From Sphingomonas brevis (GTDB taxonomy: Bacteria; Pseudomonadota; Alphaproteobacteria; Sphingomonadales; Sphingomonadaceae): a stretch of DNA of 64,000 nt. Of the stretch, positions 8,261 to 16,925 are shown one piece after another. The position numbers and the translations under genes are program-made. Position 1 is the stretch's first letter; each line of letters opens with the position of its first letter. The notes beneath the pieces are model-generated. The model was not told where the DNA came from. It searched no databases and worked only from the letters and a program-made list of their open reading frames with translations. Where the stretch lies: contig NZ_JAMGBB010000001.1 of the NCBI RefSeq assembly GCF_023516505.1, positions 1,488,001-1,552,000 on the forward strand, in the 5' to 3' direction.

Positions 8261-10483
8261 CTAGAAACTGACCTCGGCGGCAAGTCCAATCGTCCGCGGC
8301 TGCAACGGAACCTCGTTGATGTTGATCGGACCGAAGAAGCCCGGGATGATGTTTCTGGCGATCGGCCCTCCTGAGTTCGTCAGATTACGGGCGTAGGCGC
8401 GCACCGTGTACCGATCGCCGAAGGTGACCGACCCGTTGAGATCGATTGCCGTGTAGGACCCGAGGTGAAGGGAGGTGGGGTCGCTTTCAACACTGGACCC
8501 TCGACTGCCGGTGTAGCGAAGACCACCGCCGACCGTGGCCTTGACCGATGAACTGACCGGGAAATTGTAATCGGCGGTAAGAGCACCGCTGAATTTCGGC
8601 ACGAACGGCAGCCGATCTCCGTCCTGGCCGTCGATTCCCGGAGCATCCGCAGTCAACTCAGCATTCGTGTAGGCGCCGTTTGCCCCTAACGAGAGGCCAG
8701 GCACGGGCCGCCAAAGCACGGCTGCCTCAAATCCCTGGCTGCGTGCCGTATCCCCGTTACCAAGAGCCGACCCGCCCGGGAACGCCTGCGTGACCTGGAT
8801 GTCCTCCCAATCGATTCGGAACAAGGCCAGATCAAGAGTGACCGTGCGATCGGCCAGTCGCGTCTTAAGTCCGAGTTCGTAATTCGTGACCGTATCCGGG
8901 TCGAACGTCGGCGGAATGCCGGCTGCAATGACGTTGGGTCCACCCGGCCGGTAACCGGTGGCGACCCGCGCGTAGATCATCGTGTCGTCATTGACATGAT
9001 ATTGGGGGCTGATGCTGTAGGTGACGATACTCTCATCCGACTTGTTGGGAGTATCAGTCGTCGGAAGAATCGCGCCCGCCGATTGTTGACGGAAAGTCTG
9101 CTTGTTGTGGGCCCAGCGGAGACCGCCGCTCAACAAAAATTTGTCCGTCACTCGGAACGTCGCGTTTCCGAATAATGCATACTCCTTGTACGTGGACGGT
9201 AGGCCCGCAGTTACAAACGGATCAAAACCTGCGTTGACGTTGCCATCGAAGTCCAGGCTGTTGACAACCTGGTCATTGCCAGCATCTTCGTCCGTGTAGA
9301 AGAAGCCGGCCATCCACTCGAAACGCCCCCCTGACCGTGACGTCAGGCGGACTTCTTCGGTGAGCTTCTCCATGCTGATCGTGTTCGTGAACGGAGCCAG
9401 GCCCGCGTCGACCGCGCCACCGCTGAAAAGCGGGAACAGCACACCGTAGATACGGCTCGCGTCCTGCACCTCTACGCGCTTCGCATCGGTCCATGACGTC
9501 GCCGAGGACAGTGTTGCGAAGCCGAAGTCATACTCGATCGTGCCCGCGTAATTCGTGAAGTCCGACTTCAAGGTCTCCGGGATGTAGTTCCAGTTGGAGC
9601 GGCCGTTCCCAAGTGGCGTCCCCGTCAGATCCTGGGCGATCACGGTGGCGTTATCTGAATCGATCTCCTGATGCATCGCCGATAGGCGAATGCTCAGATT
9701 GTCGGTCGGCCGCCACAGCAGGCTCCCCCGGAAACCCGTTTGATCAAACGAGTTCTGGTCGTGCTCTCCAGTCTGAACATTGTCGATCCAACCGGGTGTG
9801 TCGCGATGTGCGAAGCTGGCAGTGACTGCGAGGCGATCAGTGACCAATGGGACGTTGACCAAACCCTGCACCGCCCATCCAATGTCTCCCGCGTGAGCCA
9901 GGGTGAATCCTTCGACGCCGGCGCGGGCGCTGAAGTCATTGAGATCCGGAACGACAGTTACATATTTGAGCAGTCCGCCGACGGTGCTCGCACCATAGAG
10001 CGTGCCTTGCGGGCCGCGCAGGACTTCAATTCGAGCAATATCATACGGAAGGAGATCCACGATAAACGCGGCGCTTTCCGTGTAGACGGTGCTGGAACCA
10101 ACCGGTGCATCGTCAACATATGTTCCAACCGCCGCACCTGCGCCCAGCGGGAAAATGCCGCGCAGCGATACCTGCGTCTGGCCCGGAGCTCCGAGATTGT
10201 TGACGTGCAAGCCGGGAACATAGCCGGCGATTTCCGTGAGCTGGGTCGCTCCCTTCTCGGCCAGGTCCTCGCCGGAAACTACGCTGATCGAAATCGGCAC
10301 GTCCTGGAGGCGCTCCTCGCGCTTCTGCGCGGTCACGACGATGACCTCGCCCTCCACCGGGGCAGGCGCACTGGCTTCGGTGGCCGGCGCTTCGGCAGCG
10401 ACTTCTTGTGCCAAGGCAGGTGTGCTTGCGAGCAACGCGGCAATGCCGGACGAGAGCAGCAAAGCGGTACGGCGGTAGATCAT
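8261..10483 (-). CDS. TonB-dependent outer-membrane receptor
   Basis: This 740-residue outer-membrane beta-barrel imports large or scarce substrates using energy from TonB. A signal peptide ends near ALAQE, followed by a TonB-box-like segment (GEVIVVTAQKREERLQD), a plug domain (LTEIAGYVPGLHVNN, IEVLRGPQGTLYG) and a barrel that ends with an aromatic residue (AAEVSF). The ATG at 10483 is preferred over an upstream in-frame ATG because it has a GGGGAGGAAATT ribosome site directly before the signal peptide. It is transcribed from its own promoter region containing a copy of the cluster operator, and its stop abuts the dgcN start. I infer uptake of D-amino-acid peptides or peptidoglycan fragments. 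Confidence 0.93.
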   Translation of the reverse strand: MIYRRTALLLSSGIAALLASTPALAQEVAAEAPATEASAPAPVEGEVIVVTAQKREERLQDVPISISVVSGEDLAEKGATQLTEIAGYVPGLHVNNLGAPGQTQVSLRGIFPLGAGAAVGTYVDDAPVGSSTVYTESAAFIVDLLPYDIARIEVLRGPQGTLYGASTVGGLLKYVTVVPDLNDFSARAGVEGFTLAHAGDIGWAVQGLVNVPLVTDRLAVTASFAHRDTPGWIDNVQTGEHDQNSFDQTGFRGSLLWRPTDNLSIRLSAMHQEIDSDNATVIAQDLTGTPLGNGRSNWNYIPETLKSDFTNYAGTIEYDFGFATLSSATSWTDAKRVEVQDASRIYGVLFPLFSGGAVDAGLAPFTNTISMEKLTEEVRLTSRSGGRFEWMAGFFYTDEDAGNDQVVNSLDFDGNVNAGFDPFVTAGLPSTYKEYALFGNATFRVTDKFLLSGGLRWAHNKQTFRQQSAGAILPTTDTPNKSDESIVTYSISPQYHVNDDTMIYARVATGYRPGGPNVIAAGIPPTFDPDTVTNYELGLKTRLADRTVTLDLALFRIDWEDIQVTQAFPGGSALGNGDTARSQGFEAAVLWRPVPGLSLGANGAYTNAELTADAPGIDGQDGDRLPFVPKFSGALTADYNFPVSSSVKATVGGGLRYTGSRGSSVESDPTSLHLGSYTAIDLNGSVTFGDRYTVRAYARNLTNSGGPIARNIIPGFFGPININEVPLQPRTIGLAAEVSF

Positions 10484-10583
10484 AATTTCCTCCCCAAATT
10501 CGGTGCAGTCGGCCGGTCTCTTGCCGGCCTTGCGACCAAGGAGTCGGCATAGGACGACGCCGTCTCCATTTAATCCCAATAAA

Positions 10584-10614
10584 GACACTATTGTCCTGAT
10601 TAGAAAATTGTCAA
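10584..10614 (-). promoter_or_regulatory. Promoter/operator of the TonB receptor gene, third copy of cluster repeat
   Basis: The + strand reads GACACTATTGTCCTGATTAG at 10584-10603, almost identical to the tandem repeats at 14959-14998, and AGAAAATT follows it here as it does after the second tandem copy. The first 12 bases are also a near-perfect dyad (GACA-n-TA-n-TGTC). On the minus strand a TTGACA -35-like box lies at 10614-10609, overlapping the POT gene stop. A shared site before two leftward transcription units and beside the regulator gene points to one transcription factor. Confidence 0.65.
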
Positions 10615-11888
10615 TCCGCTTCGGCTGAAACTTTCTCAGGACGTGATGGCTCGGCAACAGTGCTCATTCCACGCAGCAGAATGGCGGCCAGGCCGGCTAT
10701 TCCCGCAAGGAGCAGGAAGTAAGCAGCGGGATCGAACTTGCTCCACAAAGTCCCGATCAGCCCGGCGCTCAGGCTGCCGCTGAAGATAACCAGGAACCAG
10801 GAGGCAACGGTGGTCGCGCCCAGGTGCGGCGGTGCGAGCCGGGCGAACAGGCCCAGGCCGGTAGGCAAGATGAACAATTCCCCGAAGGTGAAGATCAGGA
10901 AGAAAAGCGCCAGCCAGGCCCAGCCGGCCAGGGCGGCCCCGCTCAAGAGCTCAACCCCGGCGAGAAGGAGGTAAGATGCGCCAACGATCAGCGCTCCCGT
11001 AGCCATTCGCCGGATCAACGATGCGCGCGTCTCAAGGTGGATATGGCGTCGCCAGTAAGCGAGCAGCGGCGGGGTCATGATCATGACGAACAGCGGGTTC
11101 AGCGACTGGAACCAGGTCATCGGAATCTCATAGGCGCCAGCGGCGCGATCGATCCCGCTGTCGGCCCACAACGCTACCGTATTACCGACCTGCTCATAGG
11201 CTGCGCGGAACACGGTTACGCAAAGACCGATGCCGAGCAGGACCAATATGGTGTGCCGGTCGAAGCCCGTGCGGGCGCCAGCCTCCGCGGCGTTCGGTTT
11301 CGGCTGTTCCACCGGCAGGTATTTCTGCCCCGAAAGATAGATCAACAGGCCCGCCACCATGCCGACGCCGGCGGCACCGAAACCATAATGCCAGCCATAT
11401 AGCTCGCCCAGGGTCCCGCAGATCAATGGGGCGAGGAACCCGCCGATATTGATCCCGACATAATAGACGTTGAAGGCCCAGCCGCGCCGGGGGTCGTCAC
11501 GCCGATAAAGGTCGCCGACCTGGCTGGGTAGGCTTGGCAGGAACAGGCCGTTGCCAATCGCAATCGCCGCCAGCGCCGCATAGAACAGCGGCTCGAACGC
11601 CATCATGAAATGGCCCAGGGCCATGACGCTGGCGCCGATAATCACCGCCTTGCGCTTGCCAAGATAGCGGTCGGCGATGACCCCGCCGATGATCGGCGTG
11701 AAATAAGCGCAGGCCGTGTAGGTCCCGTAGATGAAGGAGGATTGGGCCTGCCCTATCAGCAGCTGCTTGGTCATATAATAGACCAGCAGCGCCCTCATCC
11801 CATAGTAAGAGAATTGCTCCCACATATTGGTGAGAAACAGGACGGTAAGGCCACGCGGCTGGCCGAACCACGTGCGCTCGTCGGTCAT
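10611..11888 (-). CDS. POT/PTR-family proton-dependent peptide transporter
   Basis: This 425-residue transporter of the proton-dependent oligopeptide (POT) branch of the major facilitator superfamily has about 12 membrane helices. The first helix holds NMWEQFSYYGMRALLVYYM (residues 21-39), matching the POT signature ExxERFxYYG, but with Asn21 for the first Glu and Gln25 for the Arg. The second family block, FNVYYVGINIGGFLAPLI, is clear. The ATG at 11888 overlaps the dgcA stop (ATGA), so I reject the 95-codon upstream extension. It probably brings di- or tripeptides released by the S12 hydrolases into the cytoplasm. Altered coupling residues could mean a changed proton mechanism. Confidence 0.88.
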   Translation of the reverse strand: MTDERTWFGQPRGLTVLFLTNMWEQFSYYGMRALLVYYMTKQLLIGQAQSSFIYGTYTACAYFTPIIGGVIADRYLGKRKAVIIGASVMALGHFMMAFEPLFYAALAAIAIGNGLFLPSLPSQVGDLYRRDDPRRGWAFNVYYVGINIGGFLAPLICGTLGELYGWHYGFGAAGVGMVAGLLIYLSGQKYLPVEQPKPNAAEAGARTGFDRHTILVLLGIGLCVTVFRAAYEQVGNTVALWADSGIDRAAGAYEIPMTWFQSLNPLFVMIMTPPLLAYWRRHIHLETRASLIRRMATGALIVGASYLLLAGVELLSGAALAGWAWLALFFLIFTFGELFILPTGLGLFARLAPPHLGATTVASWFLVIFSGSLSAGLIGTLWSKFDPAAYFLLLAGIAGLAAILLRGMSTVAEPSRPEKVSAEAD

Positions 11889-12895
11889 GCAACCGCGACC
11901 TTGCCCGAACCCCAGACTTCCGGCCCGGCAGTGATGTTGCCATCCTTGTAGACCACGCTTGGAGTCCGGTCTTCGGCGAGGAAGGTCGGGCCGTCGAGAT
12001 CGACGATGTCGCAGCCCTGGCCGAGGACGAACGCAGGTGCCATTGCAAGGCTCGAGCCGACCATATTGCCAACCATGACGCCGAGCCCGAGGCGGCGCGC
12101 CTCCGCTGCCATCAGCAGTCCTTCGGTAAGGCCGCCACACTTGTCGAGCTTGATGTTGACGACGTCGAAGCAACCGATCGCGCCAGGCAAATCTTCCAGG
12201 GTCAGCAGGCTCTCGTCGCCCGCGATGGGGACTGGAGATTTGTAGCCGTACAGATCCGATTCACGGCCGCGAGCGAGCGGCTGCTCAAGGAGCGAGACTT
12301 GCTGTTCCTCGAGGGCTGCGACCAGTTGGTCGAGCTGGTCGATGACGAAGCCCTGATTGCCATCGACGCCGAGCCACACGTCCGGACGTGCTGCGCGGAT
12401 CGCCTCCACCCGGGCAATGTCCAGGTCCAGCTCGCCGGTCAGCTTGACCTTGATCGACCGTGCATCGGCGTATCGCCGAGCGCCCTCGGCCATGACCTCA
12501 GGCTCATCCGCGCCGAGGGTGAACGTCGTCCGAAGCGGCTGTGGGTCGGCTTGGCCCGCGAGCTGCCAAACCGGCTTTCCGGCTCTTGCGGCCTCCAGTT
12601 CCCACAGTGCGCAATCGACCGCGTTGCGGGCCCCGCCGGCTGGCATGATCGAGCGCAGCTCCTCCCTGGTGGGACCCGCCTCAATTGCCGACCGGACGGC
12701 ACCGATCGAGTAAAGCATGTGGGCGACGTCATCACCGAGATAATAGACGCCGCCCCCTTCACCGCTGCCCCTCAGGTCGCCGTCCCGAAGTGTAACCACG
12801 ACGACGTCCGAACCGGTGAAGACATGCCCCGAGATCCGAAACGGCTGAGCCAGCCGCAACGTCTCTACGCTTACATCCAACTCTAGGCGTGACAT
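11885..12895 (-). CDS. dgcA: Enolase-superfamily N-acetyl-D-glutamate racemase / dipeptide epimerase
   Basis: The 336-residue product is a muconate-lactonising-type member of the enolase superfamily, close to L-Ala-D/L-Glu epimerases and the N-acetyl-D-glutamate racemase DgcA. The visible active site is complete: the general base K149-V-K151, metal ligands D178, E204 and D227, and the opposite base Lys in NIKLDKCGG (K252). The late motif DLDGP at 299-303 fits the epimerase subgroup. The ATG at 12895 overlaps the upstream stop by one base (TGATG), which excludes a 97-codon upstream extension. With dgcN in the same cluster I favour racemisation of N-acetyl-D-Glu, while the adjoining POT gene also suits L-Ala-D-Glu epimerisation. 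Both may occur. Confidence 0.85.
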   Translation of the reverse strand: MSRLELDVSVETLRLAQPFRISGHVFTGSDVVVVTLRDGDLRGSGEGGGVYYLGDDVAHMLYSIGAVRSAIEAGPTREELRSIMPAGGARNAVDCALWELEAARAGKPVWQLAGQADPQPLRTTFTLGADEPEVMAEGARRYADARSIKVKLTGELDLDIARVEAIRAARPDVWLGVDGNQGFVIDQLDQLVAALEEQQVSLLEQPLARGRESDLYGYKSPVPIAGDESLLTLEDLPGAIGCFDVVNIKLDKCGGLTEGLLMAAEARRLGLGVMVGNMVGSSLAMAPAFVLGQGCDIVDLDGPTFLAEDRTPSVVYKDGNITAGPEVWGSGKVAVA

Positions 12896-14901
12896 CAGTA
12901 GTTGGTGCCGAAGCCGACAAGGTGGAATGCGAATGCGACCCAGGCGATCACTGCCGCGGAGAGCAGCAGGGCGACGGCCCAGGCTTTGACGAACCAGCGC
13001 CGCTTCTCGAGGAACGCCTGACGCAGGTTCCAGCCCGCCAGCAAGAGCAGGCCAACGAACGCAATTGGGGTGAGCACCTGGACGGCGATCAGCAGCGGAT
13101 CGAGCGGCCCGCCGAGCAGCGAGAGGCTTGAGAAGCCAACCGATACGAAGGTGACCCAGCCGGCCAGCGTGGCAAGCGACAACCACTGCCAGCCATGCCA
13201 GATCCGCTGCATGCGGAGGCGCTTGCCTTCATGGACATTGGCGACCTTGAACCGACGTCGTGCGATCGCTCCGGCCGGCCAGGAGAGTGCAGCCAGGAGC
13301 AGCAGGCCGAGCGATACATATAGCGACGGCGCCAGCCATGCCGGATTTTTGTACCAGGGCACCCGGTCGAACACCATGAACGGCGAGACCGTGTCGAAGC
13401 TCCAGCGCGTTACCTGGCCATTCTCGACCTTGGCCGCGAGCTTCTCGCCGCTGTCCAGGTCCTTCCAGACATAGGGCGAGATTTCTTCCCACCGGCGAGG
13501 CTTGTTGCCGGTGTTGGTGACCATCGGCGCGGACAGCTTGCCATTCTCATCAGGGCCGATTGCCACTGGGCCGATCAGGTCCAGGATATGGAGAAATTTG
13601 GAGCGAATGCCGCGGCTGTTGAAATAATTGCCGGCCATCTGCTGAACATGCTTTTTCGCGGTTGCCTCATCGACCTTGGCGGTAACCGGCTGGGCGGCGA
13701 AATAACGGTTGCCGAACTCGTCGAAGAGACGCTCGCGCAGTGCACGCGGGGCGCCCTCGCCACCGGCGCTGTTGACCGAGACGAACAGGCCCACATTGTC
13801 GTCGATGAATAGCGTCAGGTCGGAGTGGAACAGGCTGGTGTCGCCGCCATGAGCAAGGCCGCGATGGCCATTGATGCCCTGCTCGTAAAAGCCGAGCGCC
13901 ATGCGATTGAGGCCCGGGATCACGTCGTAGCGATACTCGTGCATCAACTTGGCGGTTTCGGGCTTCAGCAGGCCGGCGCCATTGTTCAGGTGAGCGATCA
14001 TGAACTTGCCCATGTCGGCGCCGGATGCCGACAGGCTTCCGGCAGGCGCGGGATCCACGATCTCGAACCGCTCGGCCTTCGGTGCCGACGCGCCCTTGTA
14101 GCCCTGTGCCATGAACGGCTGCAGATTCTTGGGCAGCGGCTGCCGGAAGCTCGCATGCTGCATGTTGAGAGGCTTGAAGATGTGCTGATCGACATAATCG
14201 TCGAACGATTGTCCCGATTGGCGCTCGACGATGTAACCGGCCAGGGCAGTCGCATAGTTGGAATAGGCCGGGGTCGTGCCCGCATCGAACACGCGGTTCG
14301 GCAGGCTCACCCTCACAAACTTGTCCAGCGGAACGACGGGAACTGTATCATCGTGGATCAGGTGCCGTACCGTTTCCTCGAAACCGGCCGTATGCGTCAT
14401 GATGTTGCGCATCGTGATCGGCTTGCCGTTACGCTCCGGAATCTTGAAGTCGAGGTAGGTGTTGACGTCCTTGTCGAGGTCGATCTTGCCCTGCTCCACC
14501 AATTGCATGACCGCAGTCCAGGTGAAGAGCTTAGATATCGAGCCAGGACGGAACAGCGTGGTCTCCGGCGACACCGGCGTGCGCTTTTCGACGTTTGAGA
14601 AGCCATAGCCCCGCTCGGTCAGTACCTGGCCGTCCTTCACGACCACGACCACCGCGCCGGCAATATCGCCGCGCGCGATCGCGTAAGGCATGTAACCGTC
14701 GAGCCAGGCATCGACATCGGTCTTGTTGAGCTCATGAGTCCCGCCCAACGCCGGTAATGCAGGAGTCGCGCCGGGCGCTGCCGACGATGCCAACGGGTTG
14801 CCGACGGTCGTAACGGGACCAAGCTTGACGGCCTGCTGCGCAACCGCGGTTCCGGCGACGATCGCCGCCAATCCAAATGCTATTCCGCGCCATTTCTTCA
14901 T
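12895..14901 (-). CDS. S12 serine hydrolase with C-terminal membrane domain
   Basis: This 668-residue protein has a signal peptide (cleavage near AVAQQ), a class C beta-lactamase-like domain (about residues 60-420) and four predicted membrane helices in the last 150 residues. SxxK is S121-I-S-K124, the YxN motif is Y213-S-N215, and AHGGDTSLF supplies the third motif. The C-terminal helices would anchor the catalytic domain to the inner membrane facing the periplasm. It is the first gene of the leftward unit opposite the XRE-cupin regulator and overlaps dgcA by one base. A D-aminopeptidase or D-residue endopeptidase role fits the neighbours, but beta-lactamase or esterase activity is not excluded. 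Confidence 0.87.
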   Translation of the reverse strand: MKKWRGIAFGLAAIVAGTAVAQQAVKLGPVTTVGNPLASSAAPGATPALPALGGTHELNKTDVDAWLDGYMPYAIARGDIAGAVVVVVKDGQVLTERGYGFSNVEKRTPVSPETTLFRPGSISKLFTWTAVMQLVEQGKIDLDKDVNTYLDFKIPERNGKPITMRNIMTHTAGFEETVRHLIHDDTVPVVPLDKFVRVSLPNRVFDAGTTPAYSNYATALAGYIVERQSGQSFDDYVDQHIFKPLNMQHASFRQPLPKNLQPFMAQGYKGASAPKAERFEIVDPAPAGSLSASGADMGKFMIAHLNNGAGLLKPETAKLMHEYRYDVIPGLNRMALGFYEQGINGHRGLAHGGDTSLFHSDLTLFIDDNVGLFVSVNSAGGEGAPRALRERLFDEFGNRYFAAQPVTAKVDEATAKKHVQQMAGNYFNSRGIRSKFLHILDLIGPVAIGPDENGKLSAPMVTNTGNKPRRWEEISPYVWKDLDSGEKLAAKVENGQVTRWSFDTVSPFMVFDRVPWYKNPAWLAPSLYVSLGLLLLAALSWPAGAIARRRFKVANVHEGKRLRMQRIWHGWQWLSLATLAGWVTFVSVGFSSLSLLGGPLDPLLIAVQVLTPIAFVGLLLLAGWNLRQAFLEKRRWFVKAWAVALLLSAAVIAWVAFAFHLVGFGTNY

Positions 14902-14958
14902 GGCTTTTACCTCCCCTAATCGCCGGGATTGCCCCGGCCCGCGCCAGCCAATAAGGTT

Positions 14959-14998
14959 GATACTATTGTTCTGATTGGGACACTGTTATCCTGATTAG
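14959..14998. promoter_or_regulatory. Tandem 20-bp repeats in divergent promoter, probable regulator operator
   Basis: Two direct copies of a 20-base unit lie head to tail: GATACTATTGTTCTGATTGG at 14959-14978 and GACACTGTTATCCTGATTAG at 14979-14998. The period is close to two helical turns, so a protein could bind both on one face of the DNA. They lie between the S12 hydrolase start (14901, leftward) and the regulator start (15031, rightward). A third copy precedes the TonB receptor gene. On the minus strand a TTGACG box follows at 15010-15005. The XRE-cupin protein next door is the obvious candidate binder. Confidence 0.65.
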
Positions 14999-15030
14999 AA
15001 AATTCGTCAACTGCAAAGGAGTCCAATTTC

Positions 15031-15669
15031 ATGGCCTCGGAAGTTCCAACCTTGGGCGCACTGTTGCGCGGTGTGCGCAACCGCGAAGATTGGACCCTCA
15101 AGCAGATGAGCGAGAAGAGCGGCATCCCGGTATCGACCCTTTCCAAGGTCGAGCATGACCGGCTGACCCTGACCTATGACAAGCTCTATCAGGTAGCTCA
15201 GCGGCTTGGACTGCGTATGTCGGAGCTGTTCGCCGAATCGAGTGAGGAGGCACCGGCAGCGATCACGGCGCGCCGGAGCCTCTGCGATATCGACCATGCG
15301 GTTCGCGTCGAGACCAACAACTATGATTATTATTTCCTGTGTACCGACCTTCGACGGAAACGGATGATCCCGGTCATCTCAAAAATCCGCGCGAAAACGT
15401 CGAAAGAGTTCGGCGACCTGGTCCATCACGCAGGCGAGGAATTCGTCTACGTCCTGAGCGGCCGCGTCACCGTCAACACCGAACATTATGACGCGGTGAC
15501 CCTGGAAGTCGGTCAATCCATCTATTTCGATTCCAGCATGGGCCACGCTTATCTCGCGGCCGAGGGATGCGACGAGGCGACCGTGCTCGCGGTGATGTCC
15601 AGCGCCGACGAAGAGTTGATGCAGTCCCTGATGACGATGCACGACGGGTCGGGCAACGAAGGGATTTAG
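15031..15669 (+). CDS. XRE-family transcriptional regulator with cupin domain
   Basis: The 212-residue product has an N-terminal XRE helix-turn-helix (about residues 10-65, with TLKQMSEKSGIPVSTLSKVE) and a C-terminal cupin domain (about 120-195, with HHAGEEFVYVLSGRV and GHAYLA). In this family the cupin binds a small ligand such as an amino acid or its derivative and alters DNA binding. An AAGGAG ribosome site precedes the ATG. It is divergent from the S12-dgcA-POT unit and close to tandem 20-bp repeats, so it probably controls the cluster and itself. The ligand may be D-Glu or an N-acetyl derivative, but this is inference. Confidence 0.9.
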   Translation: MASEVPTLGALLRGVRNREDWTLKQMSEKSGIPVSTLSKVEHDRLTLTYDKLYQVAQRLGLRMSELFAESSEEAPAAITARRSLCDIDHAVRVETNNYDYYFLCTDLRRKRMIPVISKIRAKTSKEFGDLVHHAGEEFVYVLSGRVTVNTEHYDAVTLEVGQSIYFDSSMGHAYLAAEGCDEATVLAVMSSADEELMQSLMTMHDGSGNEGI

Positions 15670-15674
15670 AGTCG

Positions 15675-16703
15675 GTGGGGCCAGTTCCTGGATTCTTTGA
15701 CCTCAGGCAGCTGGCGCATGCTCCCGCCCGCGAACTGCATAATGGCGGCTGGGTCGAATATGCCGAAAAGCCTTCTCGCGCCGAGAATATCTCGGCCAGC
15801 CTGGGAGAGTTGAGCGGGGCCAAGGATTTCGGCCTGGAACCGCTACTGGCCGTTCACGACCCGGCCTATATCGACTTCCTCCGTTTGGCTTACACCGATT
15901 GGCGCGCCTCAGGGCGTGAGGGTGATGCAATTGGCTACACCTGGCCCATTGCGCACCGCCGGGACTTGAGGCTCGACCGGATCGACGCCCGGTTGGGCCG
16001 CTACAGCTATGACGCGGCAACGCCGATTGCCGAAGGCACGTGGGATGCCGCCTATTGGAGCGCGCAAACCGCACTCACGGCACTAGCCGCAATAGTCGAT
16101 GAGGGGAGGCGGACGAGCTTCGCCCTGTGCCGGCCGCCCGGCCATCATGCTGGCCGGGATTATTGCGGCGGCTATTGCTACCTCAACAACGCGGCAATTG
16201 CCGCGAGGCGGGCCCAGCAGAAAGGACTGCGGGTCGCCATCCTCGACATCGACTATCATCACGGCAACGGCACCCAGGACATCTTTCTCGAGGATCCGGA
16301 TCTTTTGTTCGTATCGATCCATGCCGACCCGGTGAACGATTACCCCTTCTTCTGGGGACATGCGGACGAGCGCGGCGACGGCAAGGGCGAGGGCAAGACG
16401 ATCAACCTGCCGCTGCCGCGCGGTACCGACATGAGTAGATATCGAGAGGCATTGGACATGGCCCTGCAAGCCGTCGGCGCGCATCGGCCGGACCTGCTGG
16501 TCCTGTCATTCGGGGCGGATACGTTCGAGGACGACCCGATATCCTTTTTCCGGCTTAGGGAAGGCGATTATCGAGAAATAGCCAGCCGCATTGCCGCCAT
16601 CGACCTACCTACGCTGATCGTCATGGAAGGCGGCTATGCAATTGATGCCCTGGGCGCCAACGTATCGGCTCTGTTGTCGGGATTCGAAAGCGCGGCAATT
16701 TGA
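15675..16703 (+). CDS. Histone-deacetylase-like amidohydrolase (acetylpolyamine amidohydrolase type)
   Basis: This 342-residue zinc hydrolase of the arginase/deacetylase fold resembles bacterial acetylpolyamine amidohydrolases, which remove acetyl groups from amines. Catalytic His157-His158 lie in RPPGHHAG, zinc ligands are D193 and H195 in DIDYHHGNG and D282 in GADTFEDD, and the transition-state Tyr is in EGGYAID. No ATG fits the conserved N-terminus, so the GTG at 15675, five bases after the regulator stop, is chosen. It is probably co-transcribed with the regulator. It could deacetylate an N-acetyl intermediate of the neighbouring pathway or act on polyamines. The substrate is not shown by the sequence. 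Confidence 0.88.
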   Translation: MGPVPGFFDLRQLAHAPARELHNGGWVEYAEKPSRAENISASLGELSGAKDFGLEPLLAVHDPAYIDFLRLAYTDWRASGREGDAIGYTWPIAHRRDLRLDRIDARLGRYSYDAATPIAEGTWDAAYWSAQTALTALAAIVDEGRRTSFALCRPPGHHAGRDYCGGYCYLNNAAIAARRAQQKGLRVAILDIDYHHGNGTQDIFLEDPDLLFVSIHADPVNDYPFFWGHADERGDGKGEGKTINLPLPRGTDMSRYREALDMALQAVGAHRPDLLVLSFGADTFEDDPISFFRLREGDYREIASRIAAIDLPTLIVMEGGYAIDALGANVSALLSGFESAAI

Positions 16704-16925
16704 GCGCCGACCGCCCGCGCTTCTTACGAACGGCACTCTAGGGTCGACGAACGGCCGATATCGCACCGGCAATCGTGCTGGACGGCCTGTGGGAGGACCC
16801 TGTATTGCCCCCGCTCACTTCAGGAGTAATCGCGGAGCGGCGACACCGGATGTCATAATTCGGAAACATCGGTCACCTTCCTGCAAAAATCCTTCGACCC
16901 AAAGAAAGAATGAGTTCCGACGGGA

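Noticed and set aside
12895-13186. An upstream in-frame extension of dgcA.
   Set aside because: It runs through the 3' end of the S12 hydrolase gene, is Arg-rich, and the TGATG overlap with a good core start is more natural.
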